A program made the translations under genes and the position numbers. 39,553 nt of DNA from JAWWPY01 sp964412845 (lineage in GTDB: Bacteria; Actinomycetota; Actinomycetes; Streptosporangiales; Streptosporangiaceae): NCBI GenBank assembly GCA_964412845.1, contig CAYPQM010000050.1:1-39553 (forward strand), read 5' to 3'. Below the pieces are notes generated by a model, which ran no database searches, was not told where the DNA came from, and saw nothing but the letters and a program-made list of their open reading frames with translations. This document shows, one piece after another, positions 8,716 to 14,036 of the stretch (within the stretch, counting starts at the first letter, position 1; the number at the start of each line of letters is the position of its first letter).

Positions 8716-8744
8716 ACCCTGATCCTGCCCGGGGCTATCAGGGT
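8716..8744. promoter_or_regulatory. 8-bp inverted repeat, candidate response-regulator operator
   Basis: ACCCTGAT (8716-8723) and ATCAGGGT (8737-8744) are perfect inverted arms 13 bp apart. They lie between the divergent PspC kinase operon and the small PspC gene. The position suits a site through which the NarL-type regulator controls both directions. Confidence 0.45.
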
Positions 8745-8799
8745 CGGATGGGGGGTCTTCCCGATGGCCGGGCGCGGCGGGCGGCGGCACGCTGGAGCC

Positions 8800-9081
8800 A
8801 TGAACACAACTGCCGAACACCCAGAAGCCCCCAGCCAGACCCAGCCGGAGCCGCTGAGCCGCCCCATCGAGAACCGGATGCTGGCCGGCGTCGCGGCCGG
8901 CATCGCCCAGTACCTCGGCGTGGACGTGACGGTCGTCCGGATCGTCCTCGCCGTGCTCGCCATCGCGGGCGGCGCCGGCCTGCCCATCTACCTGGCTGGC
9001 TGGCTGCTCATCCCCGAAGCGGGCGCCGAGCAGTCCATCGCGGGCGAATTCATCCAGTCCCGCCAGAACCGCTCACGCTGA
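8800..9081 (+). CDS. Small PspC-domain membrane protein
   Basis: 93 residues. After a Pro/Glu-rich start comes a PspC domain, 'NRMLAGVAAGIAQYLGVDVT' (about 25-44), followed by one or two hydrophobic helices ending 'YLAGWLLIPE'. This is the single-domain form of the fold found at the N-terminus of the divergent kinase; in phage-shock-type systems such proteins sit in the membrane and relay stress. It is 17 bp upstream of a DUF1707 gene on the same strand, probably one operon. ATG at 8800 is chosen because the family core begins shortly after; the ribosome-binding site is poor (GGAG only 2 nt away). Confidence 0.88.
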   Translation: MNTTAEHPEAPSQTQPEPLSRPIENRMLAGVAAGIAQYLGVDVTVVRIVLAVLAIAGGAGLPIYLAGWLLIPEAGAEQSIAGEFIQSRQNRSR

Positions 9082-9098
9082 CCAGGAAGGCCGTTGCC

Positions 9099-9545
9099 AT
9101 GTCAGAGCCGTACAGCCCGCCCTGGAAGCGCAGTTCCGCAACCCGCCATGCCAGTACTGCCCAGCCCCACCTCAGGGTCTCCGACGCCGAGCGTGCCGAG
9201 GTCACTGACCGCCTGTCCAAGCACTACAGCGAGGGACGGCTCGACCAGGCCGAGTTCAATGAGCGCCTCGACCAGGCGACCCGGGCCAAGACCCGGGCGG
9301 ACCTGGACGGGCTGTTCGCTGACCTGCCAGACATCGACGCACCTGTGCCGCCCACCGCGCCTGCAGCGGTGGCACGCCCGCGGACCAGGCGCCCGTATCA
9401 CCGCATCCTCTTCCTGGCCCTGGTCGTCCTGATCACCGCGGCCGCCGGGCAGGCCCTGGTGCACTTCTACGTGCCATGGCTGCTGATCGGGCTCCTCGTC
9501 TTCCTCTGGCTGTATTCCGGACGTTCGCGGCACCACCGCCTCTAG
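9099..9545 (+). CDS. DUF1707 (SHOCT-like) membrane protein
   Basis: 148 residues. The N-terminal half carries the DUF1707 motif: 'LRVSDAERAEVTDRLSKHYS' (about 25-44), then 'EGRLDQAEFNERLDQATRAKTRADLDGLFADLP'. The C-terminal half has two hydrophobic helices (about 100-140) ending in a short basic tail. DUF1707 domains are small helical modules common in actinobacterial membrane proteins; their partner is unknown. AGGAAGG lies 8 nt before the ATG. It probably shares a transcript with the PspC gene. A second DUF1707 protein lies at 11255-11803. Confidence 0.88.
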   Translation: MSEPYSPPWKRSSATRHASTAQPHLRVSDAERAEVTDRLSKHYSEGRLDQAEFNERLDQATRAKTRADLDGLFADLPDIDAPVPPTAPAAVARPRTRRPYHRILFLALVVLITAAAGQALVHFYVPWLLIGLLVFLWLYSGRSRHHRL

Positions 9546-9574
9546 CGGAGCGGGCTTTCGGGATACTGGACGGC

Positions 9575-9937
9575 ATGCCTGAACTGATCTCCGCACCGAG
9601 CCGGGTAACGGCCGCGGGCGAGCCACCGAAGCTGATTGACGAGTATGTGGGCCGGGTCAATACCGGCGAGGCCCGGCTCAGCATCGCCCACATGCGCAGC
9701 CCGTCCGGCTGGGCCGAGCCGCCGCAGCGCCCCGAGTTCGACGAGTTCACGGTCGTCCTGCGCGGAGCCATCGTGGTGGAGTTCGACGGCGGCCAGCTGA
9801 CGGTCCAGGCCGGCCAGGGTGTGCACACCAAACCGGGCGAATGGGTCCGCTACAGCACCCTGGGAGCCGACGGGGCGGAATACCTCGCCATCTGCCTGCC
9901 CGCCTTCACCCCAGCGACAGCCCACCGCGACGGCTGA
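9575..9937 (+). CDS. Small cupin-domain protein
   Basis: 120 residues, a single beta-barrel cupin. The core reads 'RPEFDEFTVVLRGAIVVEFDGG' (about 52-73) followed by 'VQAGQGVHTKPGEWVRYST', the usual second cupin strand pair. The first motif has E and E where metal-binding cupins often have two His; one His remains in the second motif (VHTKPGEW), so metal binding is possible but uncertain. The 29-bp gap after the DUF1707 gene suggests loose coupling to that operon. The substrate is unknown. The stop codon lies inside the first copy of a 17-bp tandem duplication. Confidence 0.8.
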   Translation: MPELISAPSRVTAAGEPPKLIDEYVGRVNTGEARLSIAHMRSPSGWAEPPQRPEFDEFTVVLRGAIVVEFDGGQLTVQAGQGVHTKPGEWVRYSTLGADGAEYLAICLPAFTPATAHRDG

Positions 9938-9959
9938 TCCGGCGCGACGGCTGATCCGG
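9926..9959. repeat. Perfect 17-bp tandem duplication
   Basis: CGCGACGGCTGATCCGG occurs twice head to tail (9926-9942 and 9943-9959). The first copy carries the cupin stop codon; the second fills the whole gap to the convergent hydrolase stop at 9960. It looks like a recent slippage event. Confidence 0.85.
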
Positions 9960-11123
9960 TCAGCCGAGTGCCGCGTAAGCCGCCGCCTGGATGTCGCGGT
10001 GCACCTGCGGCAGCGCTGGTCCCTCGAACATGCGCTGGGTGAGCACGATGACGATCAGGTCGCAGGCCGGGTCGACGAGCCAGGAACTGCCGAAGCCGCC
10101 GTCCCAGCCGAAGGCGCCGCTGTCGAGCACCGACTGGCAGAACCCCCACGACCGTCCGGAGAAGAAGTCCGGCCCAAGACCGCCCAGCGCCTTCTGCGCC
10201 GGGGTGAGCTGATCGGTCGTCATGGCGCGCGCGGCATCAGCCGACAGCACCGGGACCCCGCCGCGCAGCAGCATCCTGGCGAAGGCCAGCAGGTCGTCCA
10301 CGGTCGAGACCAGGCCGGCTGCCCCGTCACCGAACGCGGGCGGGTGGCTCCAGGTGCCGTCCGGCTCGTCCCAGGCGATCAGGCCGGCCGGGCCGGGGCG
10401 GTACGCGGTCGCGAGGCGCTCGGGCTGCGCCGTCCAGAAGGCGGTGTCGCGCATGCCGAGCGGCCCGAAGATCCGCGTCCGCAGCACGTCGGCGAACGGC
10501 TGGCCAGCGGCCCGGGCCAGCAGCACCCCTAGCACCGACGCGCCAGTGTTGTACAGCCAGCGCTCGCCCGGCTGGGCCAGCAGCGGCAGCGTGCCCAGGT
10601 TGGCGATCCAGGTGTCGGGATCGGGCTGCACGTCGGGGTTCGGGGGCCCGACCGTCGACAGGTTCAGCTCCTCGGCGGCCGCGACAACCGGCCACGGCGT
10701 CGGGGACATGAACATCTCCATGACCATGCCGAAGCCGAAGGTGAACGTGAGCAGGTCCCGGGTGGTGATCGCACGGTTCGCCGGCACGGTGTCCGCGAGC
10801 GGCCCGTCCATCCGCCGCAGCACCTGGCGCCCGGCCAGCTCCGGCAGCAGCCGGTCGACCGGCTCGTCCAGCCCCAGCAACCCCTCCTCGACCAGAGCGA
10901 GCGTGGCCGCCCCGGTGATCGGCTTGGTCGTCGACGCGATCCGGAAGATCGAATCGCGGGTCACCGGCTTGCCGCCAATCGCCAGCGTGCCCAGCGCGTC
11001 GGCGTGGACCTGGTCGCCGTGGGCCACCAGTACGACGAGCCCGGGGACGCGCTCATCGCCGACATGCTGCTCAGCGGCGGCACGCAGCCGGCCGGCGCCC
11101 GCGGCCGTGAGCCGCTCAGCCAT
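9960..11123 (-). CDS. Serine hydrolase, beta-lactamase/esterase (class C-like) family
   Basis: A 387-residue protein of the 'beta-lactamase-related' serine hydrolase family, which mostly contains esterases and peptidases rather than antibiotic-resistance enzymes. The nucleophile motif SxxK is visible as STTK in 'IFRIASTTKPITGAATLALV' (about 65-84). The YxN motif is YNTGAS near 190, and a GG-type third motif is 'GWDGGFGSSW' near the C-terminus. No signal peptide is seen, so it is probably cytoplasmic. ATG at 11123 (MAERL) is chosen; an ATG at 11144 would add seven residues. A 14-codon upstream ORF with a strong ribosome-binding site overlaps the start (see 11116-11160). The substrate is unknown. 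Confidence 0.9.
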   Translation of the reverse strand: MAERLTAAGAGRLRAAAEQHVGDERVPGLVVLVAHGDQVHADALGTLAIGGKPVTRDSIFRIASTTKPITGAATLALVEEGLLGLDEPVDRLLPELAGRQVLRRMDGPLADTVPANRAITTRDLLTFTFGFGMVMEMFMSPTPWPVVAAAEELNLSTVGPPNPDVQPDPDTWIANLGTLPLLAQPGERWLYNTGASVLGVLLARAAGQPFADVLRTRIFGPLGMRDTAFWTAQPERLATAYRPGPAGLIAWDEPDGTWSHPPAFGDGAAGLVSTVDDLLAFARMLLRGGVPVLSADAARAMTTDQLTPAQKALGGLGPDFFSGRSWGFCQSVLDSGAFGWDGGFGSSWLVDPACDLIVIVLTQRMFEGPALPQVHRDIQAAAYAALG

Positions 11124-11160
11124 CGGGCACCCCCGGCCGGGCATGAAGCGCCTGGTACAT
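11116..11160 (-). CDS. Possible 14-residue upstream ORF coupled to the serine hydrolase
   Basis: GGAGGAGG stands 7 nt before an ATG at 11160, the best ribosome-binding site nearby. This ATG opens a reading frame encoding MYQALHARPGVPDG, which ends in TGA at 11116-11118, overlapping the hydrolase ATG (11121-11123) by a few bases. The arrangement suits translational coupling. It could equally be chance, with the strong site serving the in-frame ATG at 11144 or 11123 at poor spacing. There is no run of one amino acid that would suggest classic attenuation. Confidence 0.35.
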   Translation of the reverse strand: MYQALHARPGVPDG

Positions 11161-11221
11161 CTCCCAGCCTCCTCCGCTAAGGATTCACGAATTAAGACCG
11201 GTCCCGGTCCCCGAAGTCATC

Positions 11222-11248
11222 GGCCGGCGGATCAACGCTACGCCGGCC
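11222..11248 (-). terminator. Strong hairpin ending the zinc-ribbon/DUF1707 operon
   Basis: GGCCGGCG (11222-11229) and CGCCGGCC (11241-11248) form a perfect 8-bp stem with an 11-nt loop. It starts 6 nt after the stop codon of the last gene of the three-gene minus-strand operon. Confidence 0.65.
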
Positions 11249-11254
11249 CGGGGC

Positions 11255-11803
11255 TCATTCGTTGGACAGCCGGAATGAGCCGGCCAGGCTGGCCCCGCGC
11301 AGCCGGAGCAGTGGCGCCCGCTCGCCGCCGCCACCGTCCTTGATCGCGCGGCGGGAGCCGAGGACGAGGACCTGATCCGTCACCCGCCATCCCGGCGGCA
11401 CGGTGACCATGACCCGGGCCGCCATGCTGCACACCGTGAGGGTTACCTCGTCCTGGCTGAGACGGGCGGCCCGCAGGTCGAGTTCGAGGGTGCCAAAGAC
11501 GGCGATCACCAGGCAGAACCGGCCGATCCGGAACCGGCCGGCCCGCTGCGCGCGCCCGCCGATCACGATGCAGCGGTACGGGTCGAAGGCGCGGAAGATC
11601 GCGCCCCGCTTGACTGGCCGGGCGGGCAGGTCGGCGATGACGGCGGATACCTGATCGTCGGTTACCGCCGCGTACAGGGCATCCAGCCGGGTGTTGTGCT
11701 CCGCCAGCGACAGCCGGCCGACAGCGACGGCGTCGGACAGTGTCCCGGCCGCCGCGTCCCGGCTGGCATCTGAGGCCCGGCTGCCGCCGGTGGGCTCCGT
11801 CAC
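11255..11803 (-). CDS. DUF1707 protein with LiaF-like C-terminal domain
   Basis: 182 residues. The N-terminal part is a DUF1707 helical module ('RDAAAGTLSDAVAVGRLSLA', then 'EHNTRLDALYAAVTDDQVSAVIADLP', about 14-60). The C-terminal part reads as beta-rich: 'FGTLELDLRAARLSQDEVTL', 'CSMAARVMVTVPPGWRV'. This pattern, with a short conserved 'G..ELDLR.A' strand and 'V.VPPG..V', is that of the cell-wall-active-antibiotic response (LiaF/DUF2154-type) beta-helix domain. It may therefore take part in envelope-stress sensing. GTG at 11803 overlaps the stop of the upstream gene (GTGA), so it is translationally coupled. No clear transmembrane helix is present apart from a mildly hydrophobic 'FCLVIAVFG'. 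Confidence 0.8.
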   Translation of the reverse strand: MTEPTGGSRASDASRDAAAGTLSDAVAVGRLSLAEHNTRLDALYAAVTDDQVSAVIADLPARPVKRGAIFRAFDPYRCIVIGGRAQRAGRFRIGRFCLVIAVFGTLELDLRAARLSQDEVTLTVCSMAARVMVTVPPGWRVTDQVLVLGSRRAIKDGGGGERAPLLRLRGASLAGSFRLSNE

Positions 11804-13233
11804 GACGGGTCTCCGGCCGGCCGCCCGGGCAGCAGCGCGGCGATCTCGCTGGACCAGTGCGCGTCATGGGCAACGCGGCCGGCCAGCGACCCGGCCAGCA
11901 GGCGAGAGCAGTGCCGCTGCGGCGCCGAGCCCAGGCCGGCGGCGGGCACGACGTCCGGCTGGAACCCTGAGTCGTCCAGCGCCCGGTTGATCGCGGCGAG
12001 CCCGTCCGGCCCGGCCGCCTGGTACACGAAGGTCGTCGGCGCGGGCTGGTTGAGGATCTCGAAGACCACCCGGTCCGCGGCGCGGGCCAGGACGAACGCG
12101 AGAACCGTGGGATCCTCCCCGGTGACGACCAGCGCCGTGAGATCCTCGGTCGCCGGCGTCAGCCGGCCCCGGGTCACATCCGGCCGCGGCATCATCGGGC
12201 GCTGCTGGCCCGTGGTGATCCCGGCACCAAGGGCACGGAACGCCCAGTAGCCGCCGTAACCCGCGTAGCCGTCGCCGAAGCCGAACAGCGGGCCACCGCC
12301 TGGCCCCATCGCGCCCGGCATCATCCCGGCGGCCATCATGCCGCCCAGCCCGGGCGCGAAGGATCCGCCCGGGCTCTCGTGCTCACCGATGTGCGTCGCG
12401 GCGGCGGGGTCAGACCAGGGTGTCACGCCGACCGCCGCCTGGCGCACCGACGCTACCTGCTTGAAGCCGATCGCCAGTTCGGCGCGGCGGCCCAGTTCGG
12501 CGGCCGGCTCCCGCCGTGCGGGCAACGCGGCGATCTGCACCAGGGCGTCAGCGATGCCGGGATGGATATCATTCAGCGTGCCCGAGGGCACGGCCACGCC
12601 GTCCCGGAGCAGGCTGGCCGCCTGCCGCTGCGCCATCGGATCGAGCCCGGGGAGCAGGGCACCCAGGAACGCCGCCGTCCGGCCGCGAGCGGCCGCCAGC
12701 CGGTCGGCGAGCAGGCCGGCAAACTCGCCGGTGCGGCGGCCGAGCCGCCGCAGCACCACCGGTTCCCCGCCGGCGACCTGCACCGTGACGGCGTAGTCCG
12801 CCGTCACGACGCCGCGGACGAAGGAGAAGCTGATCCGCTCGCTGGCGGCGGCCCCGGTGACCAGCAGGACATCGTCGTAGACCCGCAGCTCGACCGGCTC
12901 GTCCCCGCTCAGGGCGGAGAACACCGCCGCCTCCCCGACGGCTCCGGCGGCGGCCGCGGCGTCGTCGGCCCGGCCGTCGCGGAGTTCCGCCAGGAGCTGG
13001 GTGCGCATCACGCCGAGCCGGGAAAGCTCGATCACGGTCCCCTCGGCCAGCGCGATCTGCACCGTGAACGGCTCGGCCTCGCCGATGGAAGCGATCCGGC
13101 CGAACGGGACACGCAGCACGTCACCGGCTGACGGGGCCAGCACGAGGGCCCCGTTGGCGACCTGGACGTCGGCGCTGCCGTCCTCCGCTGCCCGGCCGGC
13201 CGGGGAGACGAGCCGGTAATGGGCGGTGGTCAC
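11800..13233 (-). CDS. Conserved protein of unknown function with two PH-like repeats
   Basis: 477 residues; no family recognised by name. The first 200 residues seem to hold two tandem domains of the same design. Each has a 'V.FxxIxSI...VxI.L..G..V.L.RLG' strand pattern followed by a helix ('LLAELRDGR'; 'GLLADRLAAARG'), as in PH/GRAM-type modules. The middle (about 330-385) is rich in Gly, Met, Tyr and Phe (GGMMAAGMMPGAMGPGGG) and probably disordered. The C-terminal 90 residues contain a compact alpha/beta piece ('LTALVVTGEDPTVLAFVLAR'). GTG at 13233 lies 4 nt after the zinc-ribbon gene's stop codon, so the three genes form one operon. A membrane-surface or protein-binding adaptor role is inference. 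Confidence 0.65.
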   Translation of the reverse strand: MTTAHYRLVSPAGRAAEDGSADVQVANGALVLAPSAGDVLRVPFGRIASIGEAEPFTVQIALAEGTVIELSRLGVMRTQLLAELRDGRADDAAAAAGAVGEAAVFSALSGDEPVELRVYDDVLLVTGAAASERISFSFVRGVVTADYAVTVQVAGGEPVVLRRLGRRTGEFAGLLADRLAAARGRTAAFLGALLPGLDPMAQRQAASLLRDGVAVPSGTLNDIHPGIADALVQIAALPARREPAAELGRRAELAIGFKQVASVRQAAVGVTPWSDPAAATHIGEHESPGGSFAPGLGGMMAAGMMPGAMGPGGGPLFGFGDGYAGYGGYWAFRALGAGITTGQQRPMMPRPDVTRGRLTPATEDLTALVVTGEDPTVLAFVLARAADRVVFEILNQPAPTTFVYQAAGPDGLAAINRALDDSGFQPDVVPAAGLGSAPQRHCSRLLAGSLAGRVAHDAHWSSEIAALLPGRPAGDPS

Positions 13234-13237
13234 CGGG

Positions 13238-13900
13238 TCAGCCGCCCCCCGCCGTCCCGCACTCGCCGCAGAACTTCGCGTCGCCGAGGGCGGTCCCGCA
13301 ACTGGTGCAGAATCTGCCCGCCGCCGCGGGCGCCGCGGCCAGCCCGGCCCCGCAGTGCTGGCAGAACTTGCCGCCACCGCTCTCGGCGTGACAGGACGGG
13401 CACGTCGCGGTCCCCTGGTCGCGGTAGTTGATGTCCTGGGTCCAGTCCTGCTGCTGGATCTTCTCGTTGAGCTGCCGGACCTGCGCCGCGGCCTGCAGGC
13501 CGGCGATTTCCTGGTCCAGCTTGGGGGCACAGGACACGCACAGTCCCCGCTCGGTGTTCCAGCACACCTGCTGGCACACCCACTGCCCGCACCGGTGGCA
13601 CTGGCTGAAGTGCGGCTTCATCTCGTCGACGGCCTTGGCCAGTGCCTTGTCCCGGGTCGAGCCGCGGAGGCCGTCGCGCATCCACTCGGCGTCCCAGCCC
13701 ACCTGGCTCGCAGTCTGGCCGACGGTCCCGCCCACCAGATCGCCGCCGATCCGGAGCAGCCGGCCGCCGAATCCGCTGACCGAGTGCTGGAATGACGACA
13801 TGTAGCCGTTGCCGCAGTGCCGGCAGAAGAACTCGAACTGGTACCCCTCACGCGTGCCGCGATCCTGGTAGTTATCCGTGAAGAAGATCATCTCGGGCAT
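13238..13900 (-). CDS. Multi-zinc-ribbon protein
   Basis: 220 residues. It starts MPEMIFFTDNYQDRG, with a CRHCGNGY zinc pair near residue 30. A Gly-rich amphipathic segment follows (about 40-65), then CHRCGQWVCQQVCW...CVSC, a helix predicted to form a coiled coil ('LDQEIAGLQAAAQVRQLNEK'), and two C-terminal zinc ribbons: CPSC...CQHC and CTSC...CGEC. The spacing fits at least three structural zinc sites. ATG at 13900 is preferred over a long upstream extension because GGATGGGG sits at good spacing and the conserved part begins there. It is first gene of a three-gene operon. A close match to its last zinc ribbon appears in the partial gene at the right edge. Confidence 0.82.
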   Translation of the reverse strand: MPEMIFFTDNYQDRGTREGYQFEFFCRHCGNGYMSSFQHSVSGFGGRLLRIGGDLVGGTVGQTASQVGWDAEWMRDGLRGSTRDKALAKAVDEMKPHFSQCHRCGQWVCQQVCWNTERGLCVSCAPKLDQEIAGLQAAAQVRQLNEKIQQQDWTQDINYRDQGTATCPSCHAESGGGKFCQHCGAGLAAAPAAAGRFCTSCGTALGDAKFCGECGTAGGG

Positions 13901-13954
13901 GTGGTCCCCATCCGGCAACGGCGGGCCGCCGTGGTCCGCTGCCGCGCGACCATA

Positions 13955-14014
13955 TCGCCGCCGGGCCAGGCGGCGAATCCAGGAAATCCTGTATCTCCGC
14001 CGCGGACGCGGCGG
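13955..14014 (-). terminator. Two hairpins downstream of the XRE-LuxR regulator
   Basis: CCGCCGC/GCGGCGG with loop GGAC (13997-14014) lies 23 nt after the regulator's stop codon. TCGCCGCC/GGCGGCGA with a 6-nt loop (13955-13976) follows. Together they probably end that transcript before the zinc-ribbon operon starts at 13900. Confidence 0.6.
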
Positions 14015-14036
14015 CGGGCTCGGCCCCGCTCCCGCC

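Noticed and set aside
9960..11123. The serine hydrolase as an antibiotic-resistance beta-lactamase
   Set aside because: It has SxxK and YxN motifs but no signal peptide, and belongs to the broad beta-lactamase-related family dominated by esterases and peptidases.
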